From NCBI GenBank assembly GCA_031550925.1, contig JAVBOE010000051.1, forward strand, positions 1 through 29,970: DNA of 29,970 nucleotides, read 5' to 3'. The DNA is from JAIRNF01 sp031550925 (GTDB lineage Bacteria; Bacteroidota; Bacteroidia; Bacteroidales; UBA932). Under the pieces are notes generated by a model. It did not search any database and was not told the origin of the DNA. It saw only the letters and a list, made by a program, of their open reading frames with translations. Shown in pieces: positions 22,148 to 29,257 of this stretch; positions within the stretch are counted from its first letter, which is position 1, and every line of letters begins with the position of its first letter. The position numbers and the translations under genes are program-made.

Positions 22148-23251
22148 CTACTTTTTATAAAAGGGAGTTTTTACCACTTTTGATTTTAGCAACTTGCCGC
22201 GTACGTTGATAAATATTTCTGTACCTGTTTTAGCAAACTCAGGTTTTACGTATGCCATACCAATACCTATCTTCAGTATAGGCGACATTGTACCCGATGT
22301 AACTTCGCCAATCTCAGCACCAGCCTCATCGCATACCTTGTAATGTTGACGGGGAATTCCCTTGTCAACCATTTCAAAGCCTACCAGCTTGCGGGTAACA
22401 CCTTCTGCTTTTTGCTTTTGGAGAAGCGCTTTATCAATAAAGTCTTTCTGATCAGTAAACTTGGTAATCCAACCAAGACCTGCTTCTATAGGTGATGTAG
22501 TATCATCTATATCGTTTCCGTACAAGCAGAAACCCATTTCAAGACGAAGCGTATCGCGAGCGCCTAGACCAATAGGCTTAATTCCAAACTCTTCGCCTGC
22601 TTCAAATACAGCCTTCCAAAGCTTTGCACCATCTCCGTTTGCAACGTAAATCTCGCATCCGCCTGCTCCGGTATATCCAGTAATAGAGAAAATAGCATCT
22701 TTAATTCCGACAATGTCAATCTTCTTAAATGTATAGTATTCCATAGACTCAAGGCTTTCAGAAGTAAGCTTCTGCATAGCCTTTATGGCAAGAGGACCTT
22801 GAACTGCCAGCTGGCAAATCTCGTCGGATGCATTGTATAGCTCTTTACCCGGAGTAAGCCCGAACTTAGGCGCGTGCTCGCACAGAAAGTTCCAGTCCTT
22901 CTCAATGTTTGATGCATTTACTACCAATAGGTAGGTTTCTTCGTTAATGCAGTAAACCAGCAAATCATCTACTATACCACCCTTTCCGTTAGGAAAGCAC
23001 GAATACTGTATCTTGCCAGGAGTAAGCACCGAAACATCGTTAGATGTAACGTACTGCAAAAACTTCAACGCATTTGGACCCTTAGCCCAAATTTCACCCA
23101 TGTGACTTACATCAAACACTCCCACTTTCTCGCGAACAGTGTGATGCTCTTCGTTTATACCCACATACTCTATAGGCATGTTGTAGCCTGCAAACGGAAC
23201 CATTTTGGCTCCTAAATCGATATGATACTGTGTAAAAGCAGTTGTTTTCAT
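22148..23251 (-). CDS. gcvT: Aminomethyltransferase, glycine cleavage system T protein
   Basis: 367-residue T protein. It takes the aminomethyl group from lipoylated H protein, releases ammonia and forms 5,10-methylene-tetrahydrofolate. Family blocks are FAGYNMPIEY and HHTVREKVGVFDVSHMGEI near the N terminus, SGYTG-type folate-site sequence SITGYTGAGGCEIYV, then GLGARDTLRLEMGFCLYGNDID and the C-terminal GEVTSGTMSPILKIGIGMAYV. Length is normal. It is transcribed alone; gcvH and gcvP are not in the window. A minus-strand TAnnTTTG box lies 38 bp upstream. Confidence 0.96.
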   Translation of the reverse strand: MKTTAFTQYHIDLGAKMVPFAGYNMPIEYVGINEEHHTVREKVGVFDVSHMGEIWAKGPNALKFLQYVTSNDVSVLTPGKIQYSCFPNGKGGIVDDLLVYCINEETYLLVVNASNIEKDWNFLCEHAPKFGLTPGKELYNASDEICQLAVQGPLAIKAMQKLTSESLESMEYYTFKKIDIVGIKDAIFSITGYTGAGGCEIYVANGDGAKLWKAVFEAGEEFGIKPIGLGARDTLRLEMGFCLYGNDIDDTTSPIEAGLGWITKFTDQKDFIDKALLQKQKAEGVTRKLVGFEMVDKGIPRQHYKVCDEAGAEIGEVTSGTMSPILKIGIGMAYVKPEFAKTGTEIFINVRGKLLKSKVVKTPFYKK

Positions 23252-23288
23252 TTATTTGAATTTATTTATATGACTACTAAAAAGTTTA

Positions 23289-23296
23289 CAAACATA
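23289..23296 (-). promoter_or_regulatory. gcvT: -7 box of the gcvT promoter
   Basis: The minus strand reads TATGTTTG, an exact TAnnTTTG match, 38 bp upstream of the gcvT ATG. A GTTG at 23317-23320 (minus strand) at 20-bp spacing may serve as the -33 element. I found no glycine riboswitch in the short leader. Confidence 0.55.
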
Positions 23297-23504
23297 CGAA
23301 AAAGACCTCCCGTAGGCAACAAAAAGTGGTATGAATGCTTCACAACATATCAAAATATTTGTAAAAATATAATCATTTAACGTTTGCTCCCAATATTATT
23401 ACTACTTAATGTAACTATTCATGTTACAACAGCTTATATAGGTTATATTGATGAAGCATCAACATCTTTTAACATCCAACTTTTCTGTACTAGCACAAAA
23501 AGCC

Positions 23505-23512
23505 TAACTTTG
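23505..23512 (+). promoter_or_regulatory. -7 box of the Hdr-like operon promoter
   Basis: TAACTTTG matches TAnnTTTG and lies 33 bp before the ATG at 23545. The -33 region is T-rich (TTTTCTG at 23481-23487) rather than an exact TTTG. Confidence 0.6.
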
Positions 23513-23544
23513 CTTCCTTATCAACATTGGAAAAAATATTTGCA

Positions 23545-24246
23545 ATGGGAAAATTATATGATATGCTGACTGCAGATGTTCGTTTTCAGGAGGGAATGAG
23601 ATCCTGTATGAACTGCGGAACATGCACAGCCATCTGTCCTGCAGCTGAATTTTACCGATACGACCCTCGCCAAGTAATTGACACCGTCCAGACCAAAGAT
23701 GAGGAAGCCATAGAAAAGCTGTTAAAGAGCGAAACGATATGGTACTGTGGCGAATGCATGTCGTGCGTAACACGCTGTCCGCGTAAAAATGCTGTAGGTC
23801 TTGTTATTGTAGCATTACGCTCGCTTTCGCAAAAGATGGGATATTTCGTCGAATCGGAAAAAGGCAGACAACAGCTGGCGCTTAAACGTACTATCGGCGC
23901 ATGGATTCTTGAGCATGGATACTGCATATACCCACGTAAAGTTAGCTACGAAAACCATCCCGAAGCCGGTCCTATTTGGAAATGGGAGCAAGAAAACTTG
24001 GATTTAGTGCATAAACGTCTAGGCTCAAACCTTGATGGTGAAGGCAACGGAGGACTGCGAAAAATTCCGCAAGAATCGCTAGATGAGCTACAGCGTATCT
24101 TTGATGTAACAGGGGGCTCCGACTTTTACAAAAAAATAGAAGAAGCCTCAGAAAAGAAAGCTGAGGAAATGGGACTTAACTTAGATGACTATATAGCAAT
24201 GGTCTATACAACAAACAGCGGATTGCACGGAAGAGACGACGAATAA
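23545..24246 (+). CDS. HdrC-like 4Fe-4S dicluster protein
   Basis: 233-residue iron-sulfur protein resembling heterodisulfide reductase subunit C. Two CxxCxxCxxxCP motifs bind two [4Fe-4S] clusters: C21, C24, C27, C31 and C68, C71, C74, C78. HdrC relays electrons between HdrA and the catalytic HdrB. About 110 residues follow the second motif, including WKWEQENLDLVHKRLG and a charged helical end, longer than minimal HdrC. I chose the ATG at 23545; an upstream in-frame TTG at 23527 would place the start only 15 bp after the -7 box. It is the first gene of the operon but is separated from the hdrB-like gene by two other genes. Confidence 0.87.
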   Translation: MGKLYDMLTADVRFQEGMRSCMNCGTCTAICPAAEFYRYDPRQVIDTVQTKDEEAIEKLLKSETIWYCGECMSCVTRCPRKNAVGLVIVALRSLSQKMGYFVESEKGRQQLALKRTIGAWILEHGYCIYPRKVSYENHPEAGPIWKWEQENLDLVHKRLGSNLDGEGNGGLRKIPQESLDELQRIFDVTGGSDFYKKIEEASEKKAEEMGLNLDDYIAMVYTTNSGLHGRDDE

Positions 24247-24248
24247 AG

Positions 24249-24321
24249 CCCACCCCAACCCTCCCAAAGGGAAGGAGTATTCTTTCTTCCAAAAAAAAAA
24301 GTCAGAGAAAAGGGGGAGGTT
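24249..24321. repeat. Dispersed-type repeat between the hdrC-like and HAD genes
   Basis: CCCACCCCAACCCTCCCAAA (24249-24268), a poly-A run of ten, then AAGGGGGAGGTT (24310-24321). The two ends are imperfect reverse complements. CCCCAACCCTCCC / GGGGGAGGTT hairpins are a type of intergenic repeat often seen in Bacteroidota. No other copy occurs in this window. Confidence 0.55.
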
Positions 24322-24343
24322 AACCTAGAACAACTATAGAATA

Positions 24344-24964
24344 GTGGATTTAAGCGATATAAAAGTTTTACTTCTTGATTTTGGCGGTGTAGTTGTTGAT
24401 ATAGATAGAGACAATGCTGTACAACGCTTTGAAGAAATTGGATTGGAGCAAGCCGATAGTTTACTTGACAGCTACAAGCAAAATGGCATCTTTTTACAGT
24501 TAGAGGAAGGTATTCTTACTCCTCACGATTTCTATAGCGCTTTGTGCCAGCTAGCCGGTAAAGACATACCAAGCGAGCAGATAGATTACGCATGGATGGG
24601 ATTCTTCCCTCATATAAACCAAAAACGACTTGATTTTATAAATGAGCTGCGCAAAAAATATCGTGTGTGTTTACTAAGCAATACCAACCCTATTGTAATG
24701 AGCTGGGCACGGTCGCCGCAGTTTTCGCAGGTAGGTAAATCGCTCGATGATTACTTCGATAAGATATACTTATCGTACCAAATGGGAATGGTAAAACCTA
24801 AACGTGAGATTTTTGAACAAATTCTTAAATCAGAAAATATACCCGCTAGCCAAATCATGTTTTTTGATGACGGTCCTGCAAATATAGAAATGGCTGCATT
24901 GCTAGGTTTTAAAACGCAGCTGGTTAACGAAGGACAAGATTTTAGAGACTACTTTTTACAATAA
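24344..24964 (+). CDS. HAD-superfamily (IA) phosphatase
   Basis: 206-residue haloacid-dehalogenase-like hydrolase, cytoplasmic. Motif I is DFGGVVVD with nucleophile D12. The usual second Asp is Gly, as in the YihX/epoxide-hydrolase-N-terminal subgroup. Motif II is LLSNTNP, motif III the Lys in VKPKREIF and motif IV FFDDGPANIE. The nearest well-known relative by motif is the sugar-phosphate phosphatase YihX; the substrate here is unknown. The start is GTG at 24344, with no better ATG nearby that keeps motif I. It is 97 bp after the HdrC-like gene and 11 bp before the DUF1877 gene. Confidence 0.85.
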   Translation: MDLSDIKVLLLDFGGVVVDIDRDNAVQRFEEIGLEQADSLLDSYKQNGIFLQLEEGILTPHDFYSALCQLAGKDIPSEQIDYAWMGFFPHINQKRLDFINELRKKYRVCLLSNTNPIVMSWARSPQFSQVGKSLDDYFDKIYLSYQMGMVKPKREIFEQILKSENIPASQIMFFDDGPANIEMAALLGFKTQLVNEGQDFRDYFLQ

Positions 24965-24975
24965 AAAACATAGCT

Positions 24976-25479
24976 ATGGGAATGATTGCCTCTTATATGA
25001 TGGTTGATGAGCCTACTCTTAATAAGTTTATGGAGTTGGACGTTGAAGATGTTGCCGATCATATCTTCGACATGGAAGAAGAAGGATCAGCAGAGCTGAC
25101 AGATATTGATAAGAGCTGGGATGGTTTACACTTCATTCTTACAGGTAAGTCTGCCTCTGAACCAATTGAAGGAGACGCATTAAGTGAAGCCATTGCCGGA
25201 GTAGAAATGTTTGATGAAAAAGGAGAAGAGTTTATTGCTTACATACCGCATAGTCGGCTAAAAGAAATCGTAAAAGCGCTAGAGAGCGTTGATGTTGAAA
25301 AGCTAAAAAAAGAGTTTAACCCGGCAGCTCTCAACGAAAACGAAATATACCCAACTATATGGGAAGATGAAGATAAAGACGGGCTGTTTGACTACTTAAT
25401 AGACGGATACAATGCTATACTTGCTCTTTATAAGGATGCAGTAGGCAAAAATATGAATATTGTTGTAAGCATTTTATAA
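24976..25479 (+). CDS. DUF1877 (YfbM-like) family protein
   Basis: 167-residue acidic cytoplasmic protein with DUF1877 features: MGMIASYMMVDEPTLNKFM at the start, KSWDGLHFILTG in the middle (the family's most constant block) and WEDEDKDGLFDYLIDGYNAILALYKDA near the end. Function is unknown for the family, which is patchily distributed. It is 9 bp before the HdrB-like gene, so it is in the same transcription unit. Confidence 0.83.
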   Translation: MGMIASYMMVDEPTLNKFMELDVEDVADHIFDMEEEGSAELTDIDKSWDGLHFILTGKSASEPIEGDALSEAIAGVEMFDEKGEEFIAYIPHSRLKEIVKALESVDVEKLKKEFNPAALNENEIYPTIWEDEDKDGLFDYLIDGYNAILALYKDAVGKNMNIVVSIL

Positions 25480-25488
25480 GCTAAAGAT

Positions 25489-26559
25489 ATGATACTAGAA
25501 GGTAAAAAACGCCTTTGGGCGGAATACCAGAAAGAAATACCCGACGATAAATACTTTTACGTACGTAGCTGTATCCGTCAGAATTTCTTCCCTGCGTCAG
25601 AACCCACTTTTCTGCGGATAATGCGCGACGAGCTGAAGAAAGATATCTTCGAAACGCCGTTCCATACCACTTGTAGCGGTATTGGCTACCATAGCGATAT
25701 CGTTCCGATGGAAACAACCATGACCGTTGTTGCCCGCCAATTTGCCCTTATGACAGAAGCAGGCTACGAAAACTATGCGGCATCGTGTATTACTTCGTTT
25801 GGTTTATATTCGGAAATTATAGAAACTTGGAAGCATTTTCCCGAAGTGCTTGCTAAAGTTCGTAAACATCTTAAAGAGGCTACCGGACGCGAGTTTGAGA
25901 TACCCAAAAGCTTGGCACATGCCAGCGATGTTGTCTTTAAGCTACGCCACGAAATTGCTGCTAAGGCAAAGTTTAAGCTGGTTAATAAGCATACTGGAAA
26001 ACCGCTAAAAGTAGTTGAGCATATTGGTTGCCACTACTCTAAAATGTTTCCGCATAAAGGTGTTGGTGGCGCTGAGTATCCATACGTATTAGTTGGTATG
26101 GTTGAGGCTTGGGGTGGCGAAATAGTGGACTATCCCGAACGCCGTCATTGCTGCGGGTTTGGTTTTCGTCATTACTTAATAAAAGCCAATCGCGGCTACT
26201 CCGTTGCCAACACTAAGAAAAAATTCGAATCAATGGAGCCATATAAGCCCGATATGATAATTACTAACTGCCCGGGTTGTCCGTATTTTCTGGATCGCTG
26301 GCAGTATGTTATCGCCGAAATGGAGGGTAAAACATACGGAGGCAATGGGCAGGGAATACCCGCGTTTACATACGAAGAAGTTGCCGGATTGATGTTAGGC
26401 TACAACCCTTGGGATTTGGGGCTTCAAGTACATCAGGTTGCTGTAGAACCGCTATTAGATAAAATCGGTATTCAATATAATCCTGATGCAAAATACAAAG
26501 GCCCAAATGGCGAAGATCTTGGAAAGCCTGAAATGCCAATGACTATAAGGTGTTGCTAA
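25489..26559 (+). CDS. HdrB-like CCG-domain iron-sulfur protein
   Basis: 356-residue homologue of heterodisulfide reductase subunit B, the disulfide-reducing subunit with non-cubane [4Fe-4S] clusters in methanogens. The second CCG motif is complete: C181, then C221-C222 and C261-x2-C264 (GCHYSK, HCCGFGF, NCPGCPY). The first is incomplete: C28, C62 (in TTCSGIGYH, Thr where the first Cys of the pair is expected) and C100 (SCITS, lacking the last Cys). One normal and one altered cluster are therefore predicted. Length exceeds methanogen HdrB (about 300), with extra residues around 115-175 and at the C terminus, which ends in Cys-Cys. It lies 14 bp before the HdrA-like gene. Confidence 0.87.
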   Translation: MILEGKKRLWAEYQKEIPDDKYFYVRSCIRQNFFPASEPTFLRIMRDELKKDIFETPFHTTCSGIGYHSDIVPMETTMTVVARQFALMTEAGYENYAASCITSFGLYSEIIETWKHFPEVLAKVRKHLKEATGREFEIPKSLAHASDVVFKLRHEIAAKAKFKLVNKHTGKPLKVVEHIGCHYSKMFPHKGVGGAEYPYVLVGMVEAWGGEIVDYPERRHCCGFGFRHYLIKANRGYSVANTKKKFESMEPYKPDMIITNCPGCPYFLDRWQYVIAEMEGKTYGGNGQGIPAFTYEEVAGLMLGYNPWDLGLQVHQVAVEPLLDKIGIQYNPDAKYKGPNGEDLGKPEMPMTIRCC

Positions 26560-26573
26560 ACCACTAAACTAAT

Positions 26574-27590
26574 ATGAAAAAAATTGCAATTATAGGAGCA
26601 GGTGTAGCAGGTCTGGAAGCAGGACATGTTCTTGCTCAATTAGGACATCACGTTACCCTTATAGAGCAGAAAAATACAACAGGTGGTAATGTACGTAATT
26701 GGGACAGACTTTTTCCCAATCAACGCGAGGCAATCGAAGTGTATAAACCGCTTGTACAGCAAGCCGTAAACGATAAGCTGCGTATCTTAACAGACACCGT
26801 TGTAATGTCGGCAAAACATGAAAAGAACATACATCGTCTTACGCTTAGTAACGGCGAAACGCTAAACGCCGATGCTGTTTTGATAAGTACCGGCTTCCGT
26901 GTTTTCGATGCCCATCGGAAAGAAGAATACGGCTACGGCATCTATCATGATGTTATTACTTCTGCCGACCTTGAAAAGATAATGGCAACAAGTAATAGCG
27001 TCCGGACGACCAAAGGTCAAGAGCCAAAGCGAGTAGCCTTTGTGCATTGTGTAGGCTCACGCGACGAAAAAGTAGGTAACACATACTGCTCTAAAGTATG
27101 CTGCGTTACAGCAGTAAAGCAGGCTATAGAAATAAAGCAAATGTATCCCGATGCGGAAGTTTTTTGCCTCTACATGGACTTACGCATGTACGACCGATAC
27201 TTTGAAGACCTTTATAGAGAAGCGCAAGAGAAGTATGGCGTAACATTTATTCGTGGCCGCTTATCCGAAGTAGCCGAATCGTTTGATGGCAGATTGCAGA
27301 TAAAAACTGAAGATACGCTTAGAGGGAAGCCTTTAAAGTTCAACGTTGACATGCTTGTTCTGATGACAGGCATGGAACCTCCAAACTTAGCAGAACAGCT
27401 GGCAACGGAATTCAACATCCACCGTGGTGAAGATAGATTCTTTACACCCGAAGATGAGCATATCAACTTCAACCTATCAAGAAGAGAAGGTGTATTCTTA
27501 GCCGGAACTTGTAAGGGACCGAAAAATATTGCCGAAACAATTGCAGACGCCCGCTCGGCTGCAGATGCAATTATTAACTATCTGAAATAA
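26574..27590 (+). CDS. Short HdrA-like FAD-dependent oxidoreductase
   Basis: 338-residue flavoprotein matching the core of heterodisulfide reductase subunit A. The FAD-binding Rossmann motif is GAGVAGLEAG (residues 8-17), followed by LIEQKNTTGGNVRNW. The HdrA-specific cluster sequence is HCVGSRDEK...YCSKVCCVTAVKQA, with C159, C172, C176 and C177 as likely [4Fe-4S] ligands. A second nucleotide-contact block, GVFLAGTCKGPKNIAETIADA, is near the end. Methanogen HdrA is about 650 residues with extra ferredoxin domains; these are absent. No MvhD-type hydrogenase or flavin partner follows, so classical bifurcation with hydrogen is not supported by the visible genes. Confidence 0.88.
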   Translation: MKKIAIIGAGVAGLEAGHVLAQLGHHVTLIEQKNTTGGNVRNWDRLFPNQREAIEVYKPLVQQAVNDKLRILTDTVVMSAKHEKNIHRLTLSNGETLNADAVLISTGFRVFDAHRKEEYGYGIYHDVITSADLEKIMATSNSVRTTKGQEPKRVAFVHCVGSRDEKVGNTYCSKVCCVTAVKQAIEIKQMYPDAEVFCLYMDLRMYDRYFEDLYREAQEKYGVTFIRGRLSEVAESFDGRLQIKTEDTLRGKPLKFNVDMLVLMTGMEPPNLAEQLATEFNIHRGEDRFFTPEDEHINFNLSRREGVFLAGTCKGPKNIAETIADARSAADAIINYLK

Positions 27591-27597
27591 CAAGCCT

Positions 27598-28029
27598 ATG
27601 AACCTTAGCGATAGCTTAAAAGAAAAAGTAGAAAAGCTTATCAATAACGCTACATCTGCCATAATTAGCACTATTGACGAGAATGGATATCCGCATACAA
27701 GGGCTATGCTCGCTCCTCGAAAAATAGAGGGATTAAAGCGTTTCTATTTCACAACAAATACTTCTTCGCAAAAAGTTAAGCAGCTGCGAAACAACTCAAA
27801 ATCGTGCATCTATTTTTACGATCCGGTCAGCTATGTTGGCGTAATGCTAATTGGTACAACAGTAGTGCTGGAAGACGAAGCTTCTAGAAAAATGATTTGG
27901 CGAACAGGCGATGAAATATACTACTCGAAAGGTGTTTGCGATCCGGATTACTGCGTGCTGATGTTTATAGCAGAAAAACTAAGATTCTATAGTGACTTTA
28001 ACCCTCGTGATTTCGAGATAACCAACTAA
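27598..28029 (+). CDS. Pyridoxamine 5'-phosphate oxidase-like FMN-barrel protein
   Basis: 143-residue split-barrel protein of the PNPOx-like / general-stress-protein-26 group. Visible blocks are ATSAIISTIDENGYPHTRAMLA (residues 18-39), the strand FYFTTNTSSQKVKQLRNN that usually contacts the flavin phosphate, and CIYFYDP. Members bind FMN, F420 or heme. It lacks the full length of true PdxH (about 215 residues). It lies 7 bp after the HdrA-like gene, so it could be a small flavin or electron-acceptor partner; this is inferred from position only. Confidence 0.8.
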   Translation: MNLSDSLKEKVEKLINNATSAIISTIDENGYPHTRAMLAPRKIEGLKRFYFTTNTSSQKVKQLRNNSKSCIYFYDPVSYVGVMLIGTTVVLEDEASRKMIWRTGDEIYYSKGVCDPDYCVLMFIAEKLRFYSDFNPRDFEITN

Positions 28030-28061
28030 CCACATATAACCAAAGCTACTCGCAATACTAT

Positions 28062-28904
28062 ATGACTTCAATAGCCAAATTCTGTAAACACCTCACAAAT
28101 GCAAAATGGTTCGAGCTAACCATTGTTGCTGTCATAATAGCAAACTCTGTTCTTATAGGCGTTGAAACATACAAAACAAATGTCACCATACACCTCGTTC
28201 AGCAAATAATTCTAGGTATATTCACCTTCGAAATTGCTGCCCGTTTTATTGCCAGAGACAGTATAAAATCATTCTTTAAATCGGGATGGAATATTTTTGA
28301 CCTTAGCCTTGTACTCATCAGCTATGTTCCAGAATCACTATTCGAGAACTCTTCAACAATAATGGTAGTAAGAGTTTTACGTGTATTTAGGGTTTTACGT
28401 TTACTACGTACCTCTGGAGAGATAAAGCTGATTATTGCGGTATTAACAAAGTCATTCAGCGCACTTTTTTACAACGGTCTATTCTTCTTCATATTTGTTT
28501 ACTTATTTGCTATTATTGGAGTTTCAATATTTAAGCTTCCCGATTACAATTCGCTCCCACCGGAAAAGCAAATAGCGTATCAAAAACTGATGGACGAAGC
28601 ACCTCCCGCGCCCACATGTTCGCCCGATCCATACGGAACACTTGGAGAATCAATGTTTACGTTATTTCGTGCACTTACAGGAGAAGACTGGACGGATCTG
28701 AGGTATAACCTTGTCAAAGCTAATGAGTATGGACTCATCAACGTATCATCGGTTGTTATTACAAGCTTCCATGTAGTTTGGTTTGTAATAGCTGCATTCT
28801 TACTACTTAACTTGGTAGTAGGTGCCATTGTAAATAACTATCAGGTAATTATGGAAGAAAGCCGACGAAAACAAGAACAAAGAGAGCTAGAAAAACAACT
28901 ATAA
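28062..28904 (+). CDS. Voltage-gated cation channel (BacNav/BacCav-like)
   Basis: 280-residue six-helix ion channel subunit, expected to work as a tetramer in the inner membrane. Helix S4 has Arg every third position (R104, R107, R110, R113, R116 in RVLRVFRVLRLLR). The pore filter is TGEDWTD (206-212), where NaChBac has TLESWAS. Acidic residues at E208, D209 and D212 match the three acidic positions of the engineered calcium-selective CavAb filter TLDDWSD. A turret of about 40 residues (PDYNSLPPEKQ...CSPDPYG) is longer than in NaChBac. S6 is followed by a short charged coiled coil (ESRRKQEQRELEKQL). It is 2 bp before the second HdrC-like gene and 32 bp after the PNPOx-like gene. Confidence 0.9.
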   Translation: MTSIAKFCKHLTNAKWFELTIVAVIIANSVLIGVETYKTNVTIHLVQQIILGIFTFEIAARFIARDSIKSFFKSGWNIFDLSLVLISYVPESLFENSSTIMVVRVLRVFRVLRLLRTSGEIKLIIAVLTKSFSALFYNGLFFFIFVYLFAIIGVSIFKLPDYNSLPPEKQIAYQKLMDEAPPAPTCSPDPYGTLGESMFTLFRALTGEDWTDLRYNLVKANEYGLINVSSVVITSFHVVWFVIAAFLLLNLVVGAIVNNYQVIMEESRRKQEQRELEKQL

Positions 28905-28906
28905 TT

Positions 28907-29254
28907 ATGGCTGATTTTGGATACACGATAAATAAACAGCGGGTAATAGACATCGACAAAAACGATAGACAAACTATTGCGCGGGTTATTCAGCTAGAGC
29001 CGTCTATCAACATTTGTATAGGTTGCGGTACATGCACGGCTACATGCTCTGCCAACGTTTTTACGCAATTCAACCTACGCCAGCTGATGCTGCTTATTAA
29101 TCGTGGCGAAACAGACAAGCTAAAGCAAGAAGTTGAAAAATGCATGCTTTGCGGTAAATGTATGCTGGCATGTCCGCGCGGAGTAAATACCAGAAACGTA
29201 CTACTGGCAATAAGCAGAGCATTAACAGAAAACGAACAAAAACAAAACAGCTAA
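28907..29254 (+). CDS. Second HdrC-like 4Fe-4S dicluster protein
   Basis: 115-residue soluble ferredoxin-like protein with two CxxCxxCxxxC motifs: C37, C40, C43, C47 and C79, C82, C85, C89 (the second followed by P-R-G). It is a minimal HdrC-like electron carrier, distinct from the 233-residue one at the start of the operon. It begins 2 bp after the channel stop and ends 3 bp before the membrane subunit gene. That tight pairing makes it the likely soluble partner of that membrane subunit, in the manner of DsrM/HdrE-type complexes. Confidence 0.88.
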   Translation: MADFGYTINKQRVIDIDKNDRQTIARVIQLEPSINICIGCGTCTATCSANVFTQFNLRQLMLLINRGETDKLKQEVEKCMLCGKCMLACPRGVNTRNVLLAISRALTENEQKQNS

Positions 29255-29257
29255 GCA

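Noticed and set aside
23252..23544. A glycine riboswitch upstream of gcvT.
   Set aside because: The gcvT leader is under 40 nt from its likely promoter and contains no room or recognisable tandem aptamer.
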